DNA of 64,000 bases from Agathobaculum sp. Marseille-P7918 (GCF_900625105.1 NZ_UYYD01000002.1:372001-436000); one strand, 5' to 3'; shown: positions 1 to 8,851, counted from the first letter of the stretch. Translations and numbers: made by a program. The notes: a model not told the origin generated them from the letters alone.

Positions 1-394
1 GAATGCCGGAAAGCGTCTCGGTGGTGATGCGGATGACATTCACCAGCTTGTTGCCGCGGGATGCGTACTCATTCAGGTACACCGCGGTGAACAGGCCGAG
101 CGGCACCGCCAGCAGCAGTGACAGCAGCGTCATCTCCACGGTCGTGATGATGGCCGGCATCATGGACACGTTGTCCGAATTGTAAGTCCACTCAAACAGC
201 GACGGCTTGAGATGCGGCACGCCGTTGATGAGGATGTACGCGATCAGGAACAGCAACACGGCAAATGTGATGATCGCCGCGCCGTAAACCAGGCCCTTTT
301 GCAGGCGGGCCTTGCCGCGGCCATAGACGCGCGGCTGCTTTTCCGACGCCCGGACCGCCGTTTTCTTGGCGGCAGAAGTCGCTTCGGTTGTCAT
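1..394 (-). CDS. pstA: Phosphate ABC transporter permease PstA (3' end outside the window)
   Basis: Inner-membrane permease subunit of the high-affinity phosphate importer PstSCAB. Only the first ~131 codons lie in the window. They give a polar N-terminus rich in Lys, Ala and Arg, one long hydrophobic segment (about residues 35-57), and the start of the binding-protein-dependent permease domain, including the conserved stretch VYLNEYA near residue 106. The ATG overlaps the pstC stop codon (ATGA), which indicates translational coupling. pstB should follow to the left of the window. The identification rests on the domain plus its position directly after pstS and pstC. Confidence 0.93.
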   Translation of the reverse strand, partial: MTTEATSAAKKTAVRASEKQPRVYGRGKARLQKGLVYGAAIITFAVLLFLIAYILINGVPHLKPSLFEWTYNSDNVSMMPAIITTVEMTLLSLLLAVPLGLFTAVYLNEYASRGNKLVNVIRITTETLSGI

Positions 395-1293
395 GCGTCC
401 TTCCTCCTTTTGAGCACCGAGAAGGTCAGATTGATCAGCAGAATGAACACGAACAAAACCACACCCGTGGCGATCAGCGCCTCGCGGTGCAGGCCGGTCG
501 CGTAGCCCATTTCAATGACGATGTTTGCCGTCATCGTGCGGATGCCCTTGAGCAGACTGCCCGTCAGACGCGGCTGGTTGCCCGCAACCATGATGACCGC
601 CATGGTCTCGCCGATCGCGCGGCCGATGCCCAGCACGATGCCGGCGAGCACGCCGGATTTGGCCGCCGGCAGCATGACCGAGAAGATCGCGCGCTCGTGG
701 GTTGCGCCCATGGCGACCGCACCTTCATAGTAGGCGTTCGGCACCGCGCGCAGCGCGGCTTCGGACACGCCGATGATGGTCGGCAGGATCATGATGCCCA
801 GCAGGATGGAAGCGGACAGGATGGTCGAACCGGAAGAGATCTTCGAGCCGAAGAACTTGGCCACATCGAGCACCACCGGCGCGATGACCACCATGCCGAA
901 AAAGCCGTATACGATCGACGGGATGCCGGCCAGCAGCTCGGTGCAGGGCTTGAGCACGCCGTAGATGCGCTTCGGGCAATAGAATGCCATAAAGATCGCG
1001 GTCAGCAGGCCGATCGGCACGCCGATGACAATGGCGCCGGCCGTGATGTAAATGCTGCCGACGATCATCGGCAGGATGCCGTAGATATCATTGCCCGGCT
1101 TCCAGGTCGTGCCGGTCAGAAAGTCCAGCACGCCGATCTCGCGGATGGCGGGGATGCCGTTGGCAAACAGGAAAACGCAGATCAGAGCTACCGCAAGAAT
1201 GGACGCAAGCGCGCAGACAAAAAACACGCCGTGCATCACAATTTCGAGCAGGTTTTTCATGTCGCTCTTCTGCCTGGTTGCGGATTCGTTCAT
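391..1293 (-). CDS. pstC: Phosphate ABC transporter permease PstC
   Basis: Second membrane permease of the Pst phosphate importer; it pairs with PstA in the membrane. The 300-aa product is the usual family length. It has an N-terminal cytoplasmic stretch, a first membrane span near residues 15-45, and the permease core with the EAA-loop region around SEAALRAVPNAYYEGAVAMG followed by GIGRAIGETMAV, typical of PstC. It lies 70 bp downstream of pstS and overlaps pstA by 4 bp. A stem-loop in the pstS-pstC gap may reduce its expression relative to PstS. Confidence 0.96.
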   Translation of the reverse strand: MNESATRQKSDMKNLLEIVMHGVFFVCALASILAVALICVFLFANGIPAIREIGVLDFLTGTTWKPGNDIYGILPMIVGSIYITAGAIVIGVPIGLLTAIFMAFYCPKRIYGVLKPCTELLAGIPSIVYGFFGMVVIAPVVLDVAKFFGSKISSGSTILSASILLGIMILPTIIGVSEAALRAVPNAYYEGAVAMGATHERAIFSVMLPAAKSGVLAGIVLGIGRAIGETMAVIMVAGNQPRLTGSLLKGIRTMTANIVIEMGYATGLHREALIATGVVLFVFILLINLTFSVLKRRKDA

Positions 1294-1317
1294 GTTTTCA
1301 CCCCATAGACAGTGGGA

Positions 1318-1341
1318 AAGGGCGAAACGGATTTCGCCCTG
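1318..1341 (-). terminator. Stem-loop between pstS and pstC
   Basis: A perfect 8-bp stem (GGGCGAAA / TTTCGCCC) with a 4-base loop at 1320-1339 lies between pstS and pstC. On the minus strand it is followed by a short T/C-rich stretch, not a full T run. It is therefore more likely a leaky terminator or mRNA-stabilising hairpin that favours the binding protein over the permeases. That role is known from other ABC operons and is inferred here. Confidence 0.55.
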
Positions 1342-1363
1342 CTTTCCCTTGTTCGGTTATTTG

Positions 1364-2254
1364 TTACGCAGCGACGTCGGCCCAGTCGGTGGTCTCACCG
1401 GTGTAGATGCTCTTGATCTGGTCCATCGTCAGGTTGGTGATCGTGTTGGCCGGGTTGACAACAACCGCGATGCCGTCCAGTGCGATCGAGGTGGGCGTCA
1501 GTTCCGCCTTCTCCTCGTCCTTGAGCTCACGGGAAGCCATGCCGATGGCGAAGGTGCCGTCCATTGCGCCGGTCATACCGGAAGTGGAGTCCGAAGTCTG
1601 CAGGTCGATCTGCGCATTCGGGTTAACTGCCTTGTAAGCTTCGATCAGCTTTTCCATGACCGGGGATACCGAAGAGGAACCGCCTACCGCGATCTGGCCG
1701 GAAGAACCGTCCGAAGTGAACGCAGCAGCTTCGTCGTTTACCTTGATGTAGCCTTCTTCTTCCACGATCGCCTGACCGTCAGCGCTCAGGATGAAGTTGA
1801 TGAAGTCCTTGGCAACGCCGGTCGGCTCGCCCTTGGTGGCAATGTTAAACGGACGGGACAGCGTGTAGTCACCGCTCTTGACATTCTCGACGGTCGCGTC
1901 TACGCCGTCAACCTGAACCGCCTTGACGGTGTCGTTCAGGGAGCCGAGCGAAACATAGCCGATTGCGCTCTCGTTGCCGGCAACGCTGGTCAGAACCACA
2001 TCGGTCTTGTTTGCGATTTCCGCTTCTGCGGTGGTGTTGTCGCCGTTGTCATCTTCTACGCCGGTCAGTTCAACGAACGCGCTGCGCGTGCCCGAACCGT
2101 CCTCACGGGAGATGACGGTGATCGCGCCGGAAGTACCGGAGGACGCGCTGTCGTCCGTGCTGGAATCACTGGTGGTTGCATCGTTGCTGCCGCAGCCAGC
2201 CAGGGCGCCGCACAGCATCAGGCCTGCCAGAAGCAGGGATACACTCTTTTTCAT
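1364..2254 (-). CDS. pstS: Phosphate-binding lipoprotein PstS
   Basis: Extracytoplasmic phosphate receptor that delivers phosphate to PstC/PstA. The 296-aa protein starts with a lipoprotein signal: a basic N-terminus, a hydrophobic core, and lipobox L18-A19-G20-C21, so C21 should be lipidated by Lgt (encoded at 59167). A low-complexity Asp/Ser/Thr linker follows. The mature PBP-like domain contains ISREDGSGTRSAF and VGGSSSVSPVMEKLIEAY. The segment order looks permuted relative to E. coli PstS, as is common in Clostridia. It is the first gene of the pst operon, with a clear AGGAG-type ribosome binding site and Pho-box-like repeats upstream. Confidence 0.96.
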   Translation of the reverse strand: MKKSVSLLLAGLMLCGALAGCGSNDATTSDSSTDDSASSGTSGAITVISREDGSGTRSAFVELTGVEDDNGDNTTAEAEIANKTDVVLTSVAGNESAIGYVSLGSLNDTVKAVQVDGVDATVENVKSGDYTLSRPFNIATKGEPTGVAKDFINFILSADGQAIVEEEGYIKVNDEAAAFTSDGSSGQIAVGGSSSVSPVMEKLIEAYKAVNPNAQIDLQTSDSTSGMTGAMDGTFAIGMASRELKDEEKAELTPTSIALDGIAVVVNPANTITNLTMDQIKSIYTGETTDWADVAA

Positions 2255-2318
2255 GGTTTAGATTTCTCCTTTTCATTCAGATCTTGTTTTCGTTACAAGC
2301 ATTATCTTACGGATTCAA

Positions 2319-2377
2319 TGTAAAATCCAAAAGCCCGTGTTTGTAAAATCCATGTAAAGCGAAAAACCTTGTGTAAA
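2319..2377 (-). promoter_or_regulatory. Pho-box-like TTTACA repeats upstream of pstS
   Basis: On the minus strand, TTTACA occurs four times in the same orientation; the plus-strand TGTAAA copies start at 2319, 2342, 2353 and 2372. The 11-bp spacing of the middle pair, and spacings of about two turns on either side, resemble the direct-repeat sites bound by PhoP-type response regulators upstream of pst operons. The match to a regulator is inferred. WalR (43394) and the regulator at 14309 are the only OmpR-family proteins in this window. Confidence 0.55.
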
Positions 2378-2385
2378 GTGTGCAA

Positions 2386-2426
2386 AAAAGGACGGCAAAA
2401 CCGATGTTTTGTCGTCCTTTTTGATA
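2386..2426 (-). terminator. Intrinsic terminator after the O-antigen-ligase-like gene
   Basis: A 12-bp stem with one G-T pair (GGACGGCAAAAC / GTTTTGTCGTCC) is flanked by A-rich and T-rich runs on both sides, so it could work in either direction. It lies 40 bp past the stop of the gene at 2466-4070 and just upstream of the pst regulatory repeats, where it would insulate pstS. Confidence 0.8.
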
Positions 2427-2465
2427 GATTATTCCATTTTTATTGCATGTGGATTGTAAAGCCGG

Positions 2466-4070
2466 TCAGGGCTTGCCGCCCGGCGCCGCTTTCTTTTTCC
2501 GGAAATAACCCAGATACATCACCGCCGCCGCCATGCTCCAGAAGTAGGCCATCATGTACGGCACCTCGAAGATATTTTCGAAATAGCAGTGCACCAGCAC
2601 GCCGCACATGCCCGCAAACATGGAAACCGCAAGCACGCGGGTGCGGTCGGTCTGGTTGTAGTTCGTGCGGCCGATCGCGCGCAGGCACCAGATCACCATG
2701 CCGATCAGCAGAATGATGAAGAAGATCAGACCGATATAGCCCATTTCCACCAGCGTTTTCAGATAGTAGTTATCCATATAGAAATACTGGAAGGTGTCGG
2801 TCTCCTCGATGATCTTGTTCTGCATGGCGACCGCGCCGCCGAAGCGGCCCAAACCGAAGCCCAGCCACGGGTTGGACTCATGCAGCAGATTGAGGCCGGT
2901 TTCCCAGCGCACCATACGGCCCGCCCGCTGGCTGGCCTCCATATAGTCCGCGGTGAACATATAGGTGATACGGCTCGCGATCGACGGGATCGCCAGCAGC
3001 GCGCCTGCGCCGGCCACGCCCATCAGCGCGATCAGACGGCGGTCGAGGAAGATCGCGAACACGATCACCGCCACCACCAGACCGCCCCAGGCGCCCTTGG
3101 AGAAGGTGAAGATGCAGCACAGGCACATCATGCCGGTCACGCAGATGGCCAGCACCTTGACCCACATCTTTTTGCAGTAATACGCAAGGCCCGCCGCCAT
3201 GGGCGCGAACAGCACGAGCAGGCTGCCCATGATGTTCGGGCTGCCGGTCAGCGAATACACGCGCGTGCGCACGCTCTCCTCGGTCTGGGAGACCCAGCCC
3301 GCCGGGATGGGCGCGGCGACGATATACTGATAGATGCCGTGCAGCGCGATCGGGATCGCCATGGCAAGCAGTGCGCCATAAAAGATGGCGAAGTCGTGAT
3401 CATCCTCGATCAGACGCGTGACGAGGAAGAACCAGAACAGGTACTGCACGACCGCGCGGTAGCCGTCGAGCGCAATGGACGGATAGGGCGAAACCGCGCA
3501 CATCAGGAAAAAGCCCACGCCGATGAACAGCAGCAGATAAGCGTCCACCGGTGTTGCGCGCGACTGAAGCGGCGCGCGGCGCATCGCCGTATGCCACAGA
3601 ATATAGGCAAACGCCGCGAGCATCAGACATTCGTCCCACACCGAGCCGAGAAAGGCGATCGGAATGAAGTTGCGGATGAAATAGTCAAGCGGCAGATACA
3701 TCGCCAGACACACGAGCAACAGCCCGCGCACGCCGAAAAACCGGAACACCCGACCGACTACACCGCCGCCGAGGAAGGTCGAAACCGGCTTCCAGATCGC
3801 AAGACAGATCCGATAGATCAGGCTTTGCGATGCCGCGTCGCCCAAACGCTCGACAAAGCGCCGCAGCGCGGCAAGGATGCGCGCATAGCGGCTATTGGCC
3901 GCCGTGCAGATGGGCGTGGCGCAAAAGCCGTCCCACAACCGACGGAAGCGGGAATCCGGATAGGCGTCCGCGACTTTCCGGAAAAATCCCGCGATCGCGC
4001 CCTCGTGATACCACTCACGCAGGCGCAGCACTGCCCGCACCAGCAGGCTGTTTTGAAAAATCGCTTTCAT
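2466..4070 (-). CDS. O-antigen ligase / polymerase family membrane protein (Wzy_C-like)
   Basis: Polytopic membrane protein of 534 aa. The first ~110 residues are a basic cytoplasmic region. About ten to twelve hydrophobic spans follow. The Wzy_C-type core holds YSLTGSPNIMGSLLV near residue 275 and a large loop with GRMVRWETGLNL and NPWLGFGLGRFGG, features typical of the O-antigen ligase/polymerase superfamily. In a Gram-positive cell such proteins are thought to polymerise or transfer exported polysaccharide. The substrate cannot be told from sequence. It follows the DUF4330 gene with a 5-bp gap and is probably cotranscribed with it. No glycosyltransferases flank it, which is unusual for a polysaccharide gene. 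Confidence 0.82.
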   Translation of the reverse strand: MKAIFQNSLLVRAVLRLREWYHEGAIAGFFRKVADAYPDSRFRRLWDGFCATPICTAANSRYARILAALRRFVERLGDAASQSLIYRICLAIWKPVSTFLGGGVVGRVFRFFGVRGLLLVCLAMYLPLDYFIRNFIPIAFLGSVWDECLMLAAFAYILWHTAMRRAPLQSRATPVDAYLLLFIGVGFFLMCAVSPYPSIALDGYRAVVQYLFWFFLVTRLIEDDHDFAIFYGALLAMAIPIALHGIYQYIVAAPIPAGWVSQTEESVRTRVYSLTGSPNIMGSLLVLFAPMAAGLAYYCKKMWVKVLAICVTGMMCLCCIFTFSKGAWGGLVVAVIVFAIFLDRRLIALMGVAGAGALLAIPSIASRITYMFTADYMEASQRAGRMVRWETGLNLLHESNPWLGFGLGRFGGAVAMQNKIIEETDTFQYFYMDNYYLKTLVEMGYIGLIFFIILLIGMVIWCLRAIGRTNYNQTDRTRVLAVSMFAGMCGVLVHCYFENIFEVPYMMAYFWSMAAAVMYLGYFRKKKAAPGGKP

Positions 4071-4075
4071 AGGCC

Positions 4076-4579
4076 TTACTCGCCGATCTGTACCGAATCA
4101 ATGTTGCCGGTCGTCTCAAAATCGTTGGTCTTGACGATGAAGGTGCGGCCCGCGCGCACTTCCTGCGTGCCGATCGAAGGCGCCGCCGTACCCTCGGCCA
4201 CGGTGGTCTCGATCGTAAAGACCAGGTCGCGCTTGTCCGGATCGCGCGCGGTGACGATCTGGCCGTCCGCCGTGGTTACCTGCTGGTCATACGGCTCGAT
4301 CTGCATGTCGGTGATCGTAGCGCTGGTATACGAGCTGCCGCTGACGATCTTCTTGCCAACCTGGCTGTTGCGCTCAACCTCTTCCACCAGGAAAGGCGTT
4401 GCGCCGCGCACGCGCACGACCACGGTCATCGGGACCTGCTTGGATGTCGCTTCCGCAATCTGCGGGGCAAACAGCTTATAGCCCACGCCCGCAATGACGG
4501 CGATCGCCGCCACCAGCACGAGCAGATCGACGATGTTGATCACGCCGAACAGCTTGCCCTTTTCGTTGATGATTTTCAT
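4076..4579 (-). CDS. DUF4330 domain-containing membrane-anchored protein
   Basis: 167-aa protein with one N-terminal membrane span (about residues 14-35, preceded by the short motif GKLFGVINIVDLLV) and a ~130-aa extracytoplasmic beta-rich domain. This arrangement matches the DUF4330 family of clostridial and cyanobacterial proteins, whose function is unknown. It is paired with the Wzy_C-like protein downstream and has its own promoter, so the two may act together at the cell surface; that is inference. Confidence 0.75.
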   Translation of the reverse strand: MKIINEKGKLFGVINIVDLLVLVAAIAVIAGVGYKLFAPQIAEATSKQVPMTVVVRVRGATPFLVEEVERNSQVGKKIVSGSSYTSATITDMQIEPYDQQVTTADGQIVTARDPDKRDLVFTIETTVAEGTAAPSIGTQEVRAGRTFIVKTNDFETTGNIDSVQIGE

Positions 4580-4646
4580 GTTTTTCCTCCGTTGGTAGGT
4601 TTGCGGCCGGTTTTCCGCTCAGAAACAGCAGTGCCGCTTTGCGGCT

Positions 4647-4675
4647 ATTATACCACAGAGGGACAGGCGCGGCAA
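4647..4675 (-). promoter_or_regulatory. Sigma-A-type promoter for the DUF4330 / O-antigen-ligase-like pair
   Basis: On the minus strand, TTGCCG (4675-4670) and TATAAT (4652-4647) are separated by 17 bp. The -10 matches consensus exactly. Transcription would start about 60 bp before the DUF4330 ATG, in a leader that contains the small hairpin AGCCGCAAAGCGGC. Confidence 0.72.
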
Positions 4676-4678
4676 GTT

Positions 4679-4891
4679 TTATCCCATGATCTCGCGCCAC
4701 CAATCGACCAATTTGCACCGAAATGTAACCGTTTCGCCATGTTCCGCCGGCGCCGCCGCCTCATCGCAGGTGACTGCAAACGCCGTGCACCACCACGCGC
4801 CTTTGGGCTGCTGCGGCGCGAACGCCCCGGTCAGCAGCACGCTGCACGCGGTCGCTGCCGCGATGACCGCCCGTTTGCTCTGTTCTGTCAT
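4679..4891 (-). CDS. Small secreted or membrane-anchored protein of unknown function
   Basis: 70-aa frame with an N-terminal hydrophobic segment (about residues 7-25) after a polar start, then a short polar domain with two Cys and four Trp residues. A GGAAGG-type ribosome binding site stands ahead of the ATG. It lies 56 bp after ispE on the same strand and before the DUF4330 promoter, so it may be the last gene of the ispE transcript. I do not recognise a family. Confidence 0.5.
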   Translation of the reverse strand: MTEQSKRAVIAAATACSVLLTGAFAPQQPKGAWWCTAFAVTCDEAAAPAEHGETVTFRCKLVDWWREIMG

Positions 4892-4947
4892 AAAAAATAC
4901 CGCCTTCCGTCATCTGGTGACCCCAGTATGCCCGGAAGGCGGCCCAA

Positions 4948-5847
4948 TTATACGGTTTCGGTCAGGAATGTGTCCGCAAAGCGGCGGGAGAGCATTTTGG
5001 CCGCGGTTTTGGCGCGCCCCTCATCCGAAAACAGACCATATACGGTCGGCCCGGAGCCGCTCATCAGCGCGCCGTCCGCGCCGTTTTCCACGAGGAAGGA
5101 CTTGATCTCGCTGATCTGGCGGCGCTTGGAGGCGGTCACCGCTTCCATCACGTTGCACAGGCGCTTGGTCACGCCCGCGTAGTCCGTCTGCTCGAGCGCG
5201 CGGATCATGCCCGCCGTGTCCGGCCGGTTTTTCAGCTCGATCGCGTCGATCTCGGTGTACACCTCCTTGGTGGATACCCCAAACGGCGGCTTGCACAGCA
5301 CCACCCAGCAATGCGGCATGGGCGGCAGGGCGGTCAGCTCCTCGCCGATGCCCTCGGCCAGCATTGTGCCGCCGCGCAGGCAATACGGCACGTCCGCGCC
5401 GAGTTTCAGCCCCATTGCGCACAGCTCGTCGTCGGTCAGGCCCGTGGCGTGCAGCGCGCTCAGCGCGCGCAGCACCGCCGCCGCGTCGGTCGAGCCGCCG
5501 GCCAGCCCCGCCGCGATCGGGATGCGCTTTTCGATATGGATCTCGCACGTTTCCAGCAGCGTGCCCGTCGTTTCATAGAACAGCTCCGCCGCGCGATAGG
5601 CCAGATTGCGCTCGTCCAGCGGCAGATAGGGCAGGTTGCAGCTGAGCAGGATGCCGCGCGGCTTTTTCTCGCCGTGCGTCACGACGACCTTGATCTCGTC
5701 GTGCAGCGTGACCGACTGCATCACCATTTTGACCGTATGATAGCCGTCGTCCCGGCGGCCGGTCACATCCAGCGTCAAATTGATCTTCGCGCGCGCCTGC
5801 ACCGTGGTTTCGGCGTGCGTGATTTCGGTTTTGTTATGAAATAACAT
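4948..5847 (-). CDS. ispE: 4-diphosphocytidyl-2-C-methyl-D-erythritol kinase IspE
   Basis: Phosphorylates CDP-methylerythritol with ATP, the fourth step of the MEP pathway to isoprenoid precursors. The 299-aa protein has the GHMP-kinase layout: ARAKINLTLDV near residue 18, the glycine-rich ATP loop PIAAGLAGGSTDAAAVLR near residue 110, and a C-terminal MSGSGPTVYGLF motif. The start has a GGGAGAAA ribosome binding site. It sits 13 bp downstream of the PHP phosphatase gene in a minus-strand operon. Confidence 0.96.
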   Translation of the reverse strand: MLFHNKTEITHAETTVQARAKINLTLDVTGRRDDGYHTVKMVMQSVTLHDEIKVVVTHGEKKPRGILLSCNLPYLPLDERNLAYRAAELFYETTGTLLETCEIHIEKRIPIAAGLAGGSTDAAAVLRALSALHATGLTDDELCAMGLKLGADVPYCLRGGTMLAEGIGEELTALPPMPHCWVVLCKPPFGVSTKEVYTEIDAIELKNRPDTAGMIRALEQTDYAGVTKRLCNVMEAVTASKRRQISEIKSFLVENGADGALMSGSGPTVYGLFSDEGRAKTAAKMLSRRFADTFLTETV

Positions 5848-5860
5848 GATTTCTCCCTGC

Positions 5861-6661
5861 TTATTTTGTTAATGGCACCTGTTCCGGCCGGCGGCCGCGG
5901 AACACGGTGACGGTCGTAAAGCCCGCGTCCAGCGCATTGGCCGCGCAGTCCCGCACGCCGCGGCCGACCGTGTCCAGCGTGTGCGAATCCGAGCCGATCG
6001 AGATGCGCTCGCCGCCCATGCGGCGGTATTCATACAGGATGTTCTGCGGCGGGCCGACCCGTTTCTGCCAGCCGGCCAGACCCGCGGCGTTCAGCTCGAG
6101 GGCGTAGCCGTGGTCGATGCACGCGCGCAGCACCTGCTCGACGCGGTCCATATACTGGTCAAAGGACGGCACATAGTCGCCGTGCTTCATCACACGCAGC
6201 GGATAGTCGATGTGCGCCAGCACGTCAAACCCGCCGTGCGCCTCCATTTGGAGCACCTGATCGAAGTATTCCTGCAAAAACGCATCGCAGTCCAGATGCT
6301 CATAGTCGTGGAAATAGATGTCCAGATCGTTGGGCATCGCGTGCAGCGAACCGATCACCATGTCCAGCTCGTGCCCGCGCACAAAGTCGTCCGCCGCGGG
6401 ATCGGCATGGATCTGGCCGATCTCGATGCCGACCAGCACCTCGATCCCTTCGGCCGCGTCCTTGGCCGCCCGCGCATCGCGCAGGCAGGCTTCCGCATCC
6501 CGGTTTTCCGCCGGGCCGCGGGTGCGGTAAAAATCCAGATGGTCGGTGATGCCGATGATGTCCAGCCCCGCCGCGCGGCAGGCGCGCACCTTGTCTTCCA
6601 CCGTCTGCGGGTATGCGGCGTCCGCCGAATACCCGGTATGCATATGCAGATCCACTTGCAT
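5861..6661 (-). CDS. PHP-domain phosphatase, histidinol-phosphatase (HisJ/HisK) family
   Basis: 266-aa PHP-fold metal-dependent phosphoesterase. It starts MQVDLHMHTGYS, giving the first metal-binding motif HxH, and ITDHLDF near residue 39 gives a second. Later conserved metal residues include a Glu in GIEIGQI, a His in GSLHAM, LAHIDYP, and the C-terminal GSDSHT. An upstream ATG at 6772 is open, but the internal ATG at 6661 has the ribosome binding site and begins directly at the domain. The family includes histidine-pathway histidinol-phosphatase. No other his gene is nearby, so the substrate remains uncertain. Confidence 0.85.
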   Translation of the reverse strand: MQVDLHMHTGYSADAAYPQTVEDKVRACRAAGLDIIGITDHLDFYRTRGPAENRDAEACLRDARAAKDAAEGIEVLVGIEIGQIHADPAADDFVRGHELDMVIGSLHAMPNDLDIYFHDYEHLDCDAFLQEYFDQVLQMEAHGGFDVLAHIDYPLRVMKHGDYVPSFDQYMDRVEQVLRACIDHGYALELNAAGLAGWQKRVGPPQNILYEYRRMGGERISIGSDSHTLDTVGRGVRDCAANALDAGFTTVTVFRGRRPEQVPLTK

Positions 6662-6678
6662 TTCCTGTTTCCGCCTTT

Positions 6679-7569
6679 CTAAATATACATGGCCGCCGTC
6701 TGCACAAAGCACAGGATGATCGCCACGGTCATGCCGATGTTGCCGAACACCACTTGCATGGACGGCTCGCACGGGCCGTGCGACCAGAACTGCCAGCTTC
6801 TGCCGCGCACCAGCAGCACCACGCCCGCAATGGTCAGCACCGGCCAGCTCAGCCAGTACAAAACAGGCAGCACGCCTGTTTCGGGCAGGATGAACACAAC
6901 AAACGACCCGTAAAAATTAAACAGCATGTGCAGAATCACCGGGGCTTTGAGCGAGCCGGTGTAGAAATACGCATAGGCCAGCAGCAGACCAAGCGCAAAC
7001 GCATAGAAAAACTGCGACAGATTGGCGTGATACAGCCCGAACAGCAGCGCGGAGACCAGCGCCGCGGGCTTTTGCCCGTACCGCGCGAGCCGCCCGGCCA
7101 GCAGGCCGCGGAACAGCAGCTCCTCACACAGCGGGCCGAGCACGCATGCGCCCAGCAGCACGGCTGCCAGCGGCATTTCGTTGAACGCCTCGGTCACCAG
7201 ATCCACCGTCTCCAGATGTGCCACCCGATAAACCAGATCGTTCAGCCACGAGCCGACCAGCGACCCGATCCACATGAGGCCGATGCCGATGACAAACCAG
7301 CGTCCCATCCGGCGCACGGTCATGGGCCGCCGGATCTTATCGGGCACGGGCATGCGGCGGCACAGCCAGTACGACAGCGGCAGCGCGAGCACATAATACC
7401 CCACCAGCGCCAGCAGCATATAGGTGGTTTGGTCCGCGTTCAGCCTGCCGGCATAGGAAAGGCCGAGCAGCGCTATCTGCCAGACAAACGCGCACACTAT
7501 GGTCAGCGTCATCGCCCAGCCCAGGTGCGAACAGTATTTTTTCTCCTGACGGAGGTCGGTTTCCTGCAT
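6679..7569 (-). CDS. CPBP family intramembrane glutamic endopeptidase
   Basis: 296-aa integral membrane protein with about eight hydrophobic spans. It has the CPBP (Abi, Rce1-like) signature: E149-E150 in CEELLFRG, then YHANLSQF and LHMLFN further on, which supply the catalytic Glu and the conserved His/Asn residues. Such proteases cleave membrane or prenylated substrates, or process bacteriocin-related peptides; the target here is unknown. The start at 7569 is chosen for its GGGGGAA ribosome binding site. The upstream ATG at 7602 overlaps the ackA terminator. It lies 17 bp upstream of the PHP gene. Confidence 0.87.
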   Translation of the reverse strand: MQETDLRQEKKYCSHLGWAMTLTIVCAFVWQIALLGLSYAGRLNADQTTYMLLALVGYYVLALPLSYWLCRRMPVPDKIRRPMTVRRMGRWFVIGIGLMWIGSLVGSWLNDLVYRVAHLETVDLVTEAFNEMPLAAVLLGACVLGPLCEELLFRGLLAGRLARYGQKPAALVSALLFGLYHANLSQFFYAFALGLLLAYAYFYTGSLKAPVILHMLFNFYGSFVVFILPETGVLPVLYWLSWPVLTIAGVVLLVRGRSWQFWSHGPCEPSMQVVFGNIGMTVAIILCFVQTAAMYI

Positions 7570-7586
7570 ATGGTTCCCCCTGACGG

Positions 7587-7617
7587 CAGAAAAACAGGGC
7601 AAAGCCTTGTTGCCCCG
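7587..7617 (-). terminator. Intrinsic terminator after ackA
   Basis: On the minus strand the stem GGGCAA / TTGCCC with a 7-base loop is followed by TGTTTTT. It lies just past the ackA stop and before the CPBP gene start, separating the two. Confidence 0.75.
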
Positions 7618-7639
7618 CCCCGTTTTTCCGATCTCTTTG

Positions 7640-8851
7640 TTACTTTGCCTTTGCTTCGTTGACCAGACGCTCGGTGTCCTTGGCGATCATCAGTTCCTCG
7701 TTGGTGGGGATGACCAGCACGCGCACACGCGCCCAGTCGATGGAGATATCCATCTGCTTGCCACGGTACTTGTTCTTCTCCGGGTCGATCTTGATGCCGA
7801 GATATTCCATATGCTCGCATACATCCCAGCGGACCGAGCGGTCGTTCTCGCCGACGCCCGCGGTGAAGATGATGGCGTCCACGCCGCCCATCTCCGCGAT
7901 GTACGAGCCGATGATCTTCTTGACCGACAGGTTGAACATTTCCTTGGCCAGCGCTGCACGCGCATTGCCGTCGGCAATGGCAGCGTCCAGATCGCGGAAG
8001 TCGGACGAAACGCCCGAAATGCCCAGCATACCGGACTTCTTGTTCAGGATGTTGATGACCTCGGCCGCCGAGATATTCTCATGCTCGGACAGGAACTCGA
8101 TGATGGCCGGGTCCAGGTTGCCGGCGCGGGTGCCCATCGGCAGGCCGTCCAGCGGGGTGAAGCCCATCGAGGTATCGTAGCTCTTGCCGCGGTTGATCGC
8201 GCAGATGGAAGAGCCGTTGCCCAGATGGCAGGTGATCAGGCGCAGTTCCTCGAGCGGACGGCCGAGCATTTCGGCAGCCTGCTGGGAAACATACTTATGG
8301 CTGGTGCCGTGGAAGCCGTAGCGGCGGATCTTGTACTTCTCATAGTACTCGTACGGGATCGCGTACATATAGTGCGACTGCGGCATGGTCTGATGGAACG
8401 CGGTGTCGAACACGGCAACCATCGGAACGTCCGGACCCATAACGTCGCGGCAAGCCTCGATGCCGATCAGGTTGGGCGGATTGTGCAGCGGTGCGAGCGG
8501 AACGCAGTCCTCGATCGCCTTGAGCACCTTCTCGGTGATGATGACGCTGTCCGAGAAGAACTCGCCGCCATGTACCACGCGATGGCCGACCGCGTCGATC
8601 TCGCTCATCGAGGAGATAACGCCCTTTTCGGGGTCGAGCAGCACGTTGATGACCGACTGGATTGCTTCCTTATGGGTCGGCATCGCAATATCAAACTTAA
8701 ACTTCTCATCCGACTTGTTGCCGGTGTGGGTGAGCACGCCGTCGATGCCGATGCGCTCGCACAGGCCCTTGGCCATGACCTCGCCGGACTCGGTGTCGAG
8801 CAGCTGATACTTGAGCGAAGAGCTGCCGGCATTGATAACCAGAACTTTCAT
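7640..8851 (-). CDS. ackA: Acetate kinase
   Basis: Converts acetyl phosphate and ADP to acetate and ATP, the substrate-level step of fermentative acetate production, or the reverse. The 403-aa protein has the ASKHA signatures: [17 protein letters not shown] at the N-terminus, HRVVHGGE, the catalytic Arg/His region, and [22 protein letters not shown] 8851 has GGGAG 8 bases upstream and is preferred to a TTG two codons earlier. No pta gene is adjacent. It has its own promoter and terminator, so it is transcribed alone, divergently from tmcAL. Confidence 0.97.
   Translation of the reverse strand: MKVLVINAGSSSLKYQLLDTESGEVMAKGLCERIGIDGVLTHTGNKSDEKFKFDIAMPTHKEAIQSVINVLLDPEKGVISSMSEIDAVGHRVVHGGEFFSDSVIITEKVLKAIEDCVPLAPLHNPPNLIGIEACRDVMGPDVPMVAVFDTAFHQTMPQSHYMYAIPYEYYEKYKIRRYGFHGTSHKYVSQQAAEMLGRPLEELRLITCHLGNGSSICAINRGKSYDTSMGFTPLDGLPMGTRAGNLDPAIIEFLSEHENISAAEVINILNKKSGMLGISGVSSDFRDLDAAIADGNARAALAKEMFNLSVKKIIGSYIAEMGGVDAIIFTAGVGENDRSVRWDVCEHMEYLGIKIDPEKNKYRGKQMDISIDWARVRVLVIPTNEELMIAKDTERLVNEAKAK

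Noticed and set aside
2589-4481. 630-aa plus-strand open frame, and similar long antisense frames at 20558-22750, 24948-27269, 31539-33452 and 44168-46009
   Set aside because: They lie opposite genes with recognised families, have compositions rich in Arg, His, Ala and Gln, show no domain, and follow from the high GC of third codon positions.
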